The translations under genes were made by a program, and so were the position numbers. A stretch of DNA of 64,000 nucleotides from Rhizobium jaguaris (GTDB lineage Bacteria > Pseudomonadota > Alphaproteobacteria > Rhizobiales > Rhizobiaceae), in assembly GCF_003627755.1 (NCBI RefSeq), contig NZ_CP032694.1, forward strand, positions 363,501 through 427,500, read 5' to 3'. The notes beneath the pieces were generated by a model, which saw nothing but the letters and a program-made list of their open reading frames with translations, was not told the DNA's origin and searched no databases. The stretch's first letter is position 1. Each line of letters starts with the position of its first letter. Positions 46,201-54,369 of this stretch are shown here, one piece after another.

Positions 46201-48770
46201 TTTTCGCCGAGATCGCCGTCGAATTCCGGCTTGATGCCGATCCGCGGTCCATCGGTTTTGACCGGCAGCGTCAGCGAGCGCTCGACGGCGCGGCCGCCGG
46301 CCTCCTGCATGCGTACAGTGATGTTGGCGTTGAGGAGCTGCGTGGTCGAGGGTGTGTCGTTGATGGTGACGTCGAAAGTCGTCTTGCCGCCCTCGTCCAG
46401 CGCCTGCAGGTCTTCCAGCGGCACTTGCGAGCTCTCGGCCTTGTTGTCGCTGCTGCTGCTGTCGCTGTCGTTATCGCTATTGTCCTGCCCGGCGCCCTCG
46501 TCGGCGAGGCCGAATTCATAGCCTTTATAATCGGCGCTTTCGCGCGTCGGCTTCAGAGTAACTTCGCCTTCGAGGCTCAAGCCCGCGGCCGGCGCACCGT
46601 AGAGATACCGCCCTTCGATGTTGACCGGCGTCGGCTGGCCGACTTCGATCGCTTTGGCGTCGCTCTTCATGTCGAATTCGATGCGATCCGGCACAAAATC
46701 GTCGACGAGGAAAGTCTGCGAGCCGATGGAGGCGCCCTTCGGGTCGGTATAGATGTTCATCGTCCAGGTGCCGCGCATTGCGGTCTGCTGGAGCGGCAGG
46801 TCGACATTGTAGCCACCGAGCTTGCCGCCGTCGGTGACGATGCGGCGGTCCTCGACGCCGTCGGGGCGCAGGAAGACGAAGGTGAGCGGCAGGTTCTCGA
46901 CCGCCATGGAGCTGACGTCACGGGCAAGAGCGGAGGCATGCACCGTCTCGCCGGCACGGTAGATGCCGCGTTCGGTCCAGGTGAGCAGATCGATCGCGCC
47001 CGGCGCCGTACGGCCGGTGACGCCGCGGTCGGAGAGATCGAAACCGGCGCGGGTCATGTCGAGGAAGACGTAGTCCTGGTCGCCGTTCTGCGCCGTGATG
47101 ACAGCCGGGGTCATGCCCGCGGTGCCGCGCATCAGGCCGGCGCTGAAGGTGGCGCGGCCATTCGCGTCGGTCTTCGCGGTGCCGAGAATTTCATTGTTTT
47201 TTGCGAGTAGTTGCAATTGGACGCCTGCGATCGGCTTGGCACTGCCGAGCGAGCGGGTGAAGACGTTCAGCCCATCCGTGCCGGCATAGGTGGTGACACC
47301 GATATCTGAGACGACGAACCATTGCGTTGCCTGCGGATCCCATTCCTGGCCGGCGTTCGGTGCGACTGCGGTCAGGACGTAGACGCCGGGCTTGCGCTTC
47401 GGCAACGCCTCGTCGACCGGGAAGCTGGTGACGACATCCTTGTTGAGGTCCTGCTGGATATCGATCGAGCCCTGCCAGACCAGCTCGCCGCTGCTATTCT
47501 GTATGGTCTCGGCGCTGTAGTTGTCCATCTGCGTCAGGAACTGCGAATTGCTGAGCAGTTGGGCTATGTTGCGGTCGCCGATGCGGTAGAGCTTCAGGTT
47601 TGCAGTGGTGGCGTTGACCGAAACCAAAGGGATGCCGCGACGCGCCGTCGACGGCAGCACGAAATTGTCGCCGGTGAAGCGGATCGAGGCGGTGCGGTCC
47701 TTGACGTAGACCTCGATGTCCACCTGGGTGGCTAGATCCTCATCGACGGAGGAGGGCAGGCCGCGCCGCAGCGAAATCTTGTAGTGCTGGCCGAAGTCGA
47801 GGCCTTCGACGCAGATCTGGTTGTCCTTGGCATCGACGCCCTTCGGGGCGGCGCCATTGACGGTGACGAAGGGCGTGTAGTCGACGCCGCTCTTCACCAG
47901 TTTTTCGGAGAATTGCAGACAGGCGCGGGGCGAGGCGTTGTCGTTGTCGAGCGTGTTGCCGGTGACGCGGAAGCCCTGGCGGGCTCTCAGATCGTCATAG
48001 GCGGCCTGGATCGTCGGGGAGCCGACCAGAGCAAGGCTCGCCTTATAGGCGCTGAGCGACTGGCGATAGTTCTGCGCGTTTTGCAGCGCGGTAGCGAGCA
48101 CGGCGAGCGCGTCGGCGCGGCTCCGCGTCGTGCGGGAAAGCTGATAGCCGTTGAGAGCGGCGTAAGCCGCCTGCGTGGCGACGGTCGTGTCGTTCGTTAT
48201 CGTGTTGGCGGCACGCGCCATCTCGACCCAGAGATCGCCGTTGTCGGGCGCAAGCGACAGCGCGCCCTGAAAGGCGTTCAGCGCGTTGTTGACATTGCCT
48301 GAGGTCAGCTCGATGCGGCCGAGCGCCGTCAGGCTTTCGACGCCCTGTCCCTTCAACTCATTGGCGAGCGTGAGCCTGCTCTTCGCATCGCGTGCGCTCT
48401 GTACGAAATTGTCGGAAAGGAAGGGGAGGGCCGGTGCGGCGCCGATATCCGGCTCGCTGACGGCAGCGGTTTCGACGATCTTGCCGGCGACGGCTCCGGG
48501 GAAGCTGTTGAGCTGGTTGAAATCCGACTTCAGGAAGCACCATTTCACCTTGGGATTATAGGTGAAGGCCTTGCAGGACTTGTCGCCTATGCAGGAGGTC
48601 GAGCATTGATCCAGCGTAACGTTCTGCTCGGTACGCAGATCGAAGCCGAAGTAATCGCCATCCTGCGTGGTGACCACCTGCCGCCTGGCATCGGCGGCGC
48701 CCGCAGGCGTCAAGGCGGCGAAAGTGGCGAGAAAAAAGGCTGAAAATCCGATGAACGCGCGCTTAGACAT
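43260..48770 (-). CDS. Bacterial alpha-2-macroglobulin family protein (YfhM type)
   Basis: A 1836-residue exported protease trap. The signal peptide covers about residues 1-25 (AFFLATFAALTPAGA). A PAN/Apple-like cysteine domain follows (about 30-95, DQCSTSCIGDKSCKAFTY). Many MG-like beta domains make up the middle. The thioester motif is in YGCAEQ, with Cys at about residue 1387 (CxEQ), in an alpha-alpha toroid domain. A low-complexity Asp/Ser insert (SDNDSDSSSSDN) lies near residue 775. The ATG at 48770 follows a GGGGGG run. It is probably translated together with pbpC. Confidence 0.95.
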   Translation of the reverse strand: MSKRAFIGFSAFFLATFAALTPAGAADARRQVVTTQDGDYFGFDLRTEQNVTLDQCSTSCIGDKSCKAFTYNPKVKWCFLKSDFNQLNSFPGAVAGKIVETAAVSEPDIGAAPALPFLSDNFVQSARDAKSRLTLANELKGQGVESLTALGRIELTSGNVNNALNAFQGALSLAPDNGDLWVEMARAANTITNDTTVATQAAYAALNGYQLSRTTRSRADALAVLATALQNAQNYRQSLSAYKASLALVGSPTIQAAYDDLRARQGFRVTGNTLDNDNASPRACLQFSEKLVKSGVDYTPFVTVNGAAPKGVDAKDNQICVEGLDFGQHYKISLRRGLPSSVDEDLATQVDIEVYVKDRTASIRFTGDNFVLPSTARRGIPLVSVNATTANLKLYRIGDRNIAQLLSNSQFLTQMDNYSAETIQNSSGELVWQGSIDIQQDLNKDVVTSFPVDEALPKRKPGVYVLTAVAPNAGQEWDPQATQWFVVSDIGVTTYAGTDGLNVFTRSLGSAKPIAGVQLQLLAKNNEILGTAKTDANGRATFSAGLMRGTAGMTPAVITAQNGDQDYVFLDMTRAGFDLSDRGVTGRTAPGAIDLLTWTERGIYRAGETVHASALARDVSSMAVENLPLTFVFLRPDGVEDRRIVTDGGKLGGYNVDLPLQQTAMRGTWTMNIYTDPKGASIGSQTFLVDDFVPDRIEFDMKSDAKAIEVGQPTPVNIEGRYLYGAPAAGLSLEGEVTLKPTRESADYKGYEFGLADEGAGQDNSDNDSDSSSSDNKAESSQVPLEDLQALDEGGKTTFDVTINDTPSTTQLLNANITVRMQEAGGRAVERSLTLPVKTDGPRIGIKPEFDGDLGENSIGNFHVIAVDQNGQKQAIQGLAWKLLAVERDYQWYRDGNSWKYEPVMSTKQVATGTVNATTDGAEISVPVTWGRYRLEVETADTNGPQSSVEFDAGWYVASTSTQTPDALEIALDKDSYHVGDTAKLKVTSRYAGQLMVTAGSETLISVTNADIGATGGEVDIPVTADWGAGTYVTATLFRPGDAQESRMPMRAIGIKWATVDPGERKLQVKLDAPQKTLPRQPLNIGVQVVGAGANEDAYVTVAAVDVGILNLTRYQPPAPDNWYYGQRQLGLEIRDLYGRLIDGSLGATGRLRTGGDGGQVALQASPPTEKLIAFFSGPIKLDAKGKANVSFDIPQFNGTARLMAVAWSKAGIGHATQDVIIRDPVVVTASLPKFLAPGDKANLRLDIANTDAPAGDYKLAVTGNSAVTVDASAAQQTINLKQGGKYDITLPLTGGQPGAGTVAIKLSDASGMSLDQSVDIPVRPAQLPVTERRLITLAPGKSLTVNADLLADSVLPGASVSVNISRSGAFDVPALLMSLSRYPYGCAEQTASSALPLLYFSEMAIKNGLADDTEIHQRVQDAIYREMSYQSSTGSFGLWGPGSGDLWLDAYVTDFLTRAREQKYTVPDQAMVQALENLQNSLSINTNVKDQGNEIAYALYVLARNKKASISDLRYYADTMLNDFPTPLSKAHLAAALALYGDAQRSRNIFVDALQMSQQAAVTKVSFVRSDYGSSLRDGAAVLALAAESRPVPPIIQDLASVVAKEWQTKTYTSTQEQTWMLLAARALQNGDDGLTLDVNGAAHSGAYMAQMSGDALMGHPLTVTNTTRQPLSAAVTTVAAPVTPLPAGGNGFTIERKYYTLDGDEANITQAQQNERYVVVLHITETNDWPSRVLVTDLLPAGFEIDNPSIVNSAQLSNFDWLSDVQPAHVEFRNDRFVAAFDQSSDRDLSFAYVVRAVTPGTYDHPAASVEDMYRPQFSARTAMGRMEVLAAQQ

Positions 48771-49110
48771 AAGTCCCCCCAACGCTGCCCGTTTCGATGG
48801 CCGCACTCTTCAAACTTCGGGCTAATTTGTCAACCGAACGTCGAGACGTGGTCGCACGGATTACGACTATGCCGATCTGTTAGCGGGACGTCCCGGATCA
48901 GAACTCGCTGATTTCGCCCACACTTTCGCGGCTTTCAGCCGTATGCTCGATGGCGATGTCGGAGGCATCCAGGCTGCGTTATCTGGTCGCATGCCTTTTA
49001 TCACCCCGACTGCCGCTTTTTCTCCCTTTGATCCGCCCGCGACGTGACGTCTTTTTGTAGGTTTCAAAGCATTTTAGCGGAGGCTGCCTCAGCTCGCGCC
49101 CGTCACCGTC
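48771..49110. other. Intergenic region with a possible gene remnant
   Basis: This part of the long gap between the macroglobulin and phnC has no complete gene. On the plus strand, 48850-49047 reads open without a start codon and has protein-like composition (DYDYADLLAGRPGSELADF, then LDGDVGGIQAALSGRMPF) before TGA. It may be the tail of a lost gene. I do not recognise it. Confidence 0.4.
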
Positions 49111-49128
49111 CTGACATCAAACAGACAT
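49111..49128 (+). promoter_or_regulatory. Pho-box-like repeat, distal
   Basis: CTGACAT-CAAA-CAGACAT is a direct repeat with an 11-bp period, close to CTGTCAT-N4-CTGTCAT, the PhoB site. It lies 224 bases upstream of phnC. Confidence 0.5.
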
Positions 49129-49169
49129 CTTCGAAGGTCCGTGCCATTATATCGCTTCTGGGGCGGGAT

Positions 49170-49202
49170 TCGTAATACAAATGTCACGTTGAAAAGTATA
49201 AT
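49170..49202 (+). promoter_or_regulatory. PhoB-dependent promoter candidate of phnC
   Basis: TCGTAAT-ACAA-ATGTCAC (49170-49187) is a second 11-bp-period repeat with about 5/7 matches per half. It is followed nine bases later by a perfect TATAAT (49197-49202). The spacing from Pho box to -10 is that of PhoB promoters, which have no separate -35. The transcript would start about 140 bases before phnC. Confidence 0.6.
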
Positions 49203-49351
49203 TGCTCTCAGCGACGTGTAATTTTCTCATTTCGAGAACTACGGCGCCACTATCGGTAGAATTACAAAAATATATATCCATACCATCAAGAAAATAGGTT
49301 CGCTTTTAAGCGTACCTTCTTGATGAATGGTGCGGGAAAATTGGAGACAGC

Positions 49352-50188
49352 ATGCTGAAACTCAGCGCTGTAACGAAGATGTTTGGCTTGTCGACTGCGG
49401 TCAATTCTATTGATCTTGAGATCGGTAAAGGACAAATCGTCGGCGTTATTGGGCGATCCGGAGCCGGCAAGTCGACTTTGCTCAGGATCATCAACCGCCT
49501 GATCGATCCGAGCGAAGGCGCGATCGAGTTCGACGGCAAGACTGTCAGCGATCTCAAGGGACGCGAGCTCCGCCTCTGGCGCGCCCGTTGCGCGATGATC
49601 TTCCAGCAGTTCAATCTGGTGAACCGGCTCGATGTGTTGACCAACGTTCTGGTTGGCCGGGTCGCCACCAACGGCACATTGCCGATCCTTTTCAAACAGT
49701 TCTCCGCGGCGGAGCGGACCATGGCGGCGAAGGCGCTTGATCGCCTCAATCTGTTGCCACAGGCGTTGCAGCGCGCCGACACGCTTTCCGGCGGCCAGCA
49801 GCAGCGCGTGGCGATTGCGCGGGCGCTGGTGCAAATGCCTGACATCGTTCTTGCCGACGAGCCGATCGCGTCGCTCGATCCGCATAATGCCCGCCTCGTC
49901 ATGGAGGCGCTGAAGGCGATCAACCGAGAAGACGGCATCACCGTCATCTGCAATCTGCATACGCTCGATGCGGCGCGCAGCTATTGCGACCGCATCATCG
50001 GCCTTGCCAAGGGCAGCATCGTTTTCGACGGCGGACCCGAAGGTCTGACGAGCGACGTGCTGCAACGGATCTACGGCGAGGATGGCGCTGCTCCCATCGA
50101 TGAAAGCCTGACCGCCGGCCAGTTCGGACGCCCTGCTATCGGCGCTGGTGCCGGAATCGCTTCCGAGACCAATCCGGTCTGGGCCTGA
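49352..50188 (+). CDS. phnC: Phosphonate ABC transporter ATPase PhnC
   Basis: A 278-residue ATPase for phosphonate import. Walker [10 protein letters not shown] is at about residues 34-42, signature [15 protein letters not shown] and Walker [14 protein letters not shown] follow. PhnC features include the [21 protein letters not shown] block. GGAGACAGC precedes the ATG. It is first in the phnCDE1E2 operon. Confidence 0.96.
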   Translation: MLKLSAVTKMFGLSTAVNSIDLEIGKGQIVGVIGRSGAGKSTLLRIINRLIDPSEGAIEFDGKTVSDLKGRELRLWRARCAMIFQQFNLVNRLDVLTNVLVGRVATNGTLPILFKQFSAAERTMAAKALDRLNLLPQALQRADTLSGGQQQRVAIARALVQMPDIVLADEPIASLDPHNARLVMEALKAINREDGITVICNLHTLDAARSYCDRIIGLAKGSIVFDGGPEGLTSDVLQRIYGEDGAAPIDESLTAGQFGRPAIGAGAGIASETNPVWA

Positions 50189-50251
50189 CCTTCCCCTTTT
50201 CCCACTCGGCGGGCGCTGCTGGCCGTCTTTCATCCCATGGAGTATTGACTG

Positions 50252-51172
50252 ATGACCAACAATGTCACCCGCCGCACCGCTCTTTCCGGCCTTATCGTCG
50301 GCGGCCTGCTTCTTGCCGCTGTCCCTGCCAAGGCCGACTGGCGCGATCAGTACAAGGAATTGAATTTCGGCATTTCGAGCTCGGAGAATGAGCGCGACGC
50401 TGTCGCTCGTTACGACAAATTCTCCGCCTACATGACCAAGAAGCTCGGCGTTCCCGTCCACATTCTCTGGGGCACCGACTACGCCGCCGTCATCGAGGCG
50501 CTGCACTCCAACAAGATCCAGTTCGCAACCATCGGTGCCGCCAACTACGCCCTCGGCCGCAAGGTGATGGACGATAAGATCACGGCTGTCGCCACTAACG
50601 AAGACAACTACGGCTCGACCGGCTATCACTCGGTCATCGTCGTCAAGACCGACAGCCCATACCAGAAGATCGACGATCTCAAAGGCAAGGTGCTGGCTTG
50701 GGCCGATCCGAACTCGACCTCCGGCTATGCGGTGCCGCTCTATTTCATGAAGAAGGACGGCATCGATCCTTCGAAATTCTTCTCCAAGACGCCTTTCTCG
50801 GGTAGCCACGAGCTCGGAGTTGTCGGCGTCGTCAACGGCACCTTCGATGCTGCGGCCGACGACTGGACCAATCCGCAGAAGAGCAATGCATTGCGCATGG
50901 AGGGCAAGGGCATGGTGCCGAAGGGCTCGACCCGCGTCATCTGGACCTCGAACCTGATCCCGAACGGTCCCTATGTCATGCGCACCGACCTGCCGCAGGA
51001 TCTGCAGGACGCCTATCGAAATGCCATTCTGTCCTATCCCAAGGAGGATCCAGCCGATTTCCAAAAGCAGACGGACGGAACGTCGAAGGACCTCGTGCCG
51101 GTCAAGGACTCCGATTACGACGACATCATCGGCATCACCCAGGCGAACGACGCCGACCGCCGCAAGCATTGA
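50252..51172 (+). CDS. phnD: Phosphonate ABC transporter binding protein PhnD
   Basis: A 306-residue periplasmic phosphonate-binding protein. A signal peptide covers about residues 1-28 (TALSGLIVGGLLLAAVPAKA). The fold blocks LNFGISSSENERDAVARYDKFSAYMTKKLG and DPNSTSGYAVPLYFM match PhnD. Ligand range (2-aminoethylphosphonate, methylphosphonate or phosphate) cannot be read. Confidence 0.95.
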   Translation: MTNNVTRRTALSGLIVGGLLLAAVPAKADWRDQYKELNFGISSSENERDAVARYDKFSAYMTKKLGVPVHILWGTDYAAVIEALHSNKIQFATIGAANYALGRKVMDDKITAVATNEDNYGSTGYHSVIVVKTDSPYQKIDDLKGKVLAWADPNSTSGYAVPLYFMKKDGIDPSKFFSKTPFSGSHELGVVGVVNGTFDAAADDWTNPQKSNALRMEGKGMVPKGSTRVIWTSNLIPNGPYVMRTDLPQDLQDAYRNAILSYPKEDPADFQKQTDGTSKDLVPVKDSDYDDIIGITQANDADRRKH

Positions 51173-51460
51173 GGAGGAGGGGGGCTCGTCGGCCACCAGC
51201 CCTCGTGCTTCGAGGCTCCGGCCCTTCAGGCCTGCGCACCTCAGCATGAGGGCTGGTCTTCTGAGCCCGTTCCGAAGACTCGTTTCACCTGATGGTGAGG
51301 GTTGGCCTCGGGCGTCCGGATGCGAGTTTGATCCACCTCATGGTGAGGTGCCCTGTCATCGAAGCGACAGCGTAGATGGCAGGGCCTCGAACCAAGAGGT
51401 GGCCGCCGATCGGCCGCATCCGCAGATAGCAGAGAAAGTTTTTCGCATGAGCAAACGTCC
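51173..51460. repeat. Palindromic repeat cluster between phnD and phnE1
   Basis: ACCAGCCCTC (51195-51204) and GAGGGCTGGT (51248-51257) flank a foldable centre, and CACCTCA/TGAGGTG with a three-base loop recurs near 51337-51353. They resemble the dispersed CCTCA-TGAGG palindromes of rhizobia. The 288-base insertion separates the binding protein from the permeases of one operon and could modulate read-through or mRNA stability. Confidence 0.55.
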
Positions 51461-52354
51461 ATGTCTCCAATGATCGACGTCGGCCATACCGCCAGGATCG
51501 AAGCGTTCCACCGCTCCTTTGCGGTCGAGCGCCGCAAGCTGTGGCTCCAGACTGCGATCTATGGCGTATTGCTCGTCGCGGCGGTGATCTTCTCCGCCAT
51601 GTTCAGCGGCTTCAGCTTCCGTGAACTCGCAAGCGGCCTGCCTGATGCCTGGCGTTACATATCCTCCACCTTTCCAGAGCTGCATTATGCCACGCTCGGC
51701 CATGATCTCGGCGAATGGTATTGGAACCTGCCGCGTTGGCTGGAACTGCTTGCCGAAACAGCGCTGATGAGCTTCGTCGGCACCATGGCCGGCAGTATTG
51801 CCGCGCTGCTTCTCTGCTTTTCCGCCTCGCGCAATCTTATGCGCAACAATACGCTCTATTTCCTGTCGCGCCGTTTTCTCGAGCTTGCCCGCACCGTGCC
51901 GGACACGGTCTATGCAATGATCTTCGTCTTCGCTTTCGGCATCGGACCGTTAGCCGGCGTTCTGGCGCTCGCGGTGCACACGACCGGTTCGCTCGGCAAG
52001 CTGTTTTCCGAAATCAATGAAAGCGTCGACACCAAGCCGATCGAAGGTGTCATGGCGGCGGGCGGCAACTGGCCGGTCATCATGCGGCTTGCCGTGCTGC
52101 CGCAGGTCATGCCGAATTTCATGAGCTATGCGCTGCTGCGCTTCGAATACAATATCCGCAGCGCCTCGGTGCTCGGCATCGTCGGCGCCGGCGGCATCGG
52201 TGAGGAGCTTTATCTTTCCATCCGCCAGTTCGACTATCCCGATATCAGCGCCATCGTCCTGCTGATCATCATTGTCGTCATGGCCGCAGACCTGAGCTGC
52301 GAAGCCATCCGTCATCGCATGATCAGCAAGGAATCCCTGCGGTATACCTCATGA
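51461..52354 (+). CDS. phnE: Phosphonate ABC transporter permease PhnE, first copy
   Basis: A 297-residue permease with about six transmembrane segments. Family blocks: LARTVPDTVYAMIFVFAFGIGP, KPIEGVMAAGGNWPVIMRLAVLPQVMP (EAA loop) and SVLGIVGAGGIGEEL. The stop overlaps the start of the second copy by four bases (ATGA). It forms a heterodimer with that copy. Confidence 0.95.
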   Translation: MSPMIDVGHTARIEAFHRSFAVERRKLWLQTAIYGVLLVAAVIFSAMFSGFSFRELASGLPDAWRYISSTFPELHYATLGHDLGEWYWNLPRWLELLAETALMSFVGTMAGSIAALLLCFSASRNLMRNNTLYFLSRRFLELARTVPDTVYAMIFVFAFGIGPLAGVLALAVHTTGSLGKLFSEINESVDTKPIEGVMAAGGNWPVIMRLAVLPQVMPNFMSYALLRFEYNIRSASVLGIVGAGGIGEELYLSIRQFDYPDISAIVLLIIIVVMAADLSCEAIRHRMISKESLRYTS

Positions 52355-53202
52355 CCAGCTCTACCCTTCTTCCTGAAACGGGCGAAATTGCAGCTTGGCG
52401 CTACGCACATCCGGAGCTTTTCGCCAGACCCTTCGCAGAGCGTTGGCGCAGCCGCGGCATCGCGCTGCTGCTGGCGGCAATCTTCGTGTTCGGCCTCTGG
52501 TGGATCGACGCCACACCGATGCGATTCTGGAACGGTGCCGGAAGGCTCGGCTTTCTCATCAAGCTGATGCTGCCGCCCTCGAGCGGAGGTGTGTTCGGCA
52601 CCTATCTGCAGGCGCTCGGCGAAACGCTGGCCATGGCCTTCTTCGGCACGTTTCTGTCGACCATCGTCGCCTTTCCGCTCGGCTTCCTCGGCGCGCGCAA
52701 CGTCGTGCCGAACATCTTCCTGCATTTCGGCTTCCGCCGCGTGCTCGACGTGCTGCGCGGCATTGATATCCTGATCTGGGCGCTGATCTTTGTTAGCGCC
52801 GTCGGCATGGGCCCCTTTGCCGGCGTGCTCGCCATCGCCTTTTCCGACGTCGCATTCCTCACCAAGATCTATGCCGAGGCGATCGAGAATGTCGACCGCA
52901 AGCCGATAGAGGGCACGCAGGCCGCCGGTGCCAACCAGCTGCAGGCGATCCGCCTGGCCGTCGTGCCGCAGGTGCTGCCCGTCATCCTGTCCAGCGCGCT
53001 CTATTTCTTCGAATCCAACGTCCGCGCCGCCACCATCCTCGGCATCGTCGGCGCCGGCGGCATCGGCCTGGAGTTGTCACAGCAGATACTGGTCAACAAT
53101 TGGGATCAGGCGCTGTTCATCATCATCATGATGCTGGTTGCCGTCGCCATCATCGATTCCATCTCACGGCGAATTCGACTGAAGATCATTGGCGGCAAGT
53201 AA
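52351..53202 (+). CDS. phnE: Phosphonate ABC transporter permease PhnE, second copy
   Basis: A 283-residue paralogue of the preceding permease. Matching blocks are KPIEGTQAAGANQLQAIRLAVVPQVLP and TILGIVGAGGIGLELSQQI. Two PhnE genes in tandem are usual in rhizobial phosphonate uptake operons. It converges on the serine hydrolase gene. Confidence 0.95.
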   Translation: MTSSTLLPETGEIAAWRYAHPELFARPFAERWRSRGIALLLAAIFVFGLWWIDATPMRFWNGAGRLGFLIKLMLPPSSGGVFGTYLQALGETLAMAFFGTFLSTIVAFPLGFLGARNVVPNIFLHFGFRRVLDVLRGIDILIWALIFVSAVGMGPFAGVLAIAFSDVAFLTKIYAEAIENVDRKPIEGTQAAGANQLQAIRLAVVPQVLPVILSSALYFFESNVRAATILGIVGAGGIGLELSQQILVNNWDQALFIIIMMLVAVAIIDSISRRIRLKIIGGK

Positions 53203-53239
53203 TGCGGGGAGACGTGGCGGCCATGGCATAACGGCCCCG

Positions 53240-54217
53240 TCAGGAAATCGCCTTTGATGCCGACAACATGAAGTCGCTAAGCCTTGCCCAGTCGGCCTGA
53301 GTCTTGGTTTTGCTCGTCGCAAGGGTTGCCAAGACAAGCTGTTTCTCCGGCATGACGGCAATCATTTGTCCGTGGTGGCCATGGGCAAAATATCGGAACG
53401 CCGGAAGTTGGGCGGCAATGGTACTGCCTTCTCTCTGCGCCTTGCCATCCGGCCCCGTCGTCCACCACATGTAACCGTAGCTGCCTATGGCAGGCATTAC
53501 AGAATGGGCGGTGACGCTTTCCAGAACCCATTCGCGCGGAACAATCTGGTGTCCCTTCCAATTGCCCTCATTGAGATAGAGATGTCCGAAGCGCGCCATG
53601 TCTCTGAGCGTCAGGTGGATGTGGTAGGCGGAATGGATGGAGTCCTCGCCTCGAAGAAACGCGCAATCATCAAGCCGGAAATCCCGCATGCCGATCGGTC
53701 CGGCTATATATCGTTGAAATCCCTCTAATACGGAATGGCCGCTGGCTCTCTCGTAGATCGTGCCCAACGCATTGAAATCCCAATTGTTGTAGTACCAGAA
53801 GGTGCCGACAGGGTGTGATCCCCGCGCCGGCCTCGCCGCCTTCATCTCCGCGCTTTCGGCCAGCGCGGGATGATAGATCCCAGAACGCGCCATGATCAGA
53901 TCGCGGACGGTGGCTTGCTTTTCAGCATCCGTGAGTGCCGGTTCCACGTCGTCGATGTCGAGGTCCTTCAGCGTCGCGCCGAGATCGATGCGGCCTTCTT
54001 TCACTTCAATGCCGATCAGGGCGCTCAGCAGACTTTTCCGGACCGATCTGATCAGCACTTTCTGCTTTGGATCGCCGCCCCAGGCGAGCACCTTTCCGCG
54101 GTGAACTATCGCAGCGCTGATTGCGCCAAAATCGGAGGCTGCCTGCAAAGCGTCTTCCAGCAATTCGGCATCATAGCCGCTGCCATCGACTTGCCATTCG
54201 TCATCAGGAAAATGCAT
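53240..54217 (-). CDS. Serine hydrolase of the class C beta-lactamase family
   Basis: A 325-residue beta-lactamase/transpeptidase-like protein. The SxxK motif is IRSVRKSLLSALIG near residue 68, the Tyr motif is FWYYNNWDFNALG, and the third-motif region is FAHGHHGQMIAV, where HxG replaces KTG. This group usually acts as esterase, not as a drug-hydrolysing enzyme. I chose the ATG at 54217; an in-frame TTG at 54271 is a weak alternative. No signal peptide is seen. It sits between phnM and phnE2, 152 bases downstream of phnM. Confidence 0.85.
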   Translation of the reverse strand: MHFPDDEWQVDGSGYDAELLEDALQAASDFGAISAAIVHRGKVLAWGGDPKQKVLIRSVRKSLLSALIGIEVKEGRIDLGATLKDLDIDDVEPALTDAEKQATVRDLIMARSGIYHPALAESAEMKAARPARGSHPVGTFWYYNNWDFNALGTIYERASGHSVLEGFQRYIAGPIGMRDFRLDDCAFLRGEDSIHSAYHIHLTLRDMARFGHLYLNEGNWKGHQIVPREWVLESVTAHSVMPAIGSYGYMWWTTGPDGKAQREGSTIAAQLPAFRYFAHGHHGQMIAVMPEKQLVLATLATSKTKTQADWARLSDFMLSASKAIS

Positions 54218-54369
54218 TTCGTTGCTACCGAAAGGTGAAGAAACTGTCCCTTTGATATCGATGCAACTCAAGCGTTTTTATGACAGCTTGAAATTTCGCT
54301 CGGGAGAGTCCGTCACCAATCGGCATGCAATGATCCAGGCTGCGCTCAACGGCAAAGCGATGCTTTGGC

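Noticed and set aside
45423..47210. Long open frame antisense to the macroglobulin gene
   Set aside because: It is the shadow of a large GC-rich gene, with no ribosome site and composition of reversed codons (rich in Arg, Asp, Gly).
48867..49067. Minus-strand 66-codon frame upstream of phnC
   Set aside because: No ribosome site; the opposite strand at the same place looks more protein-like.
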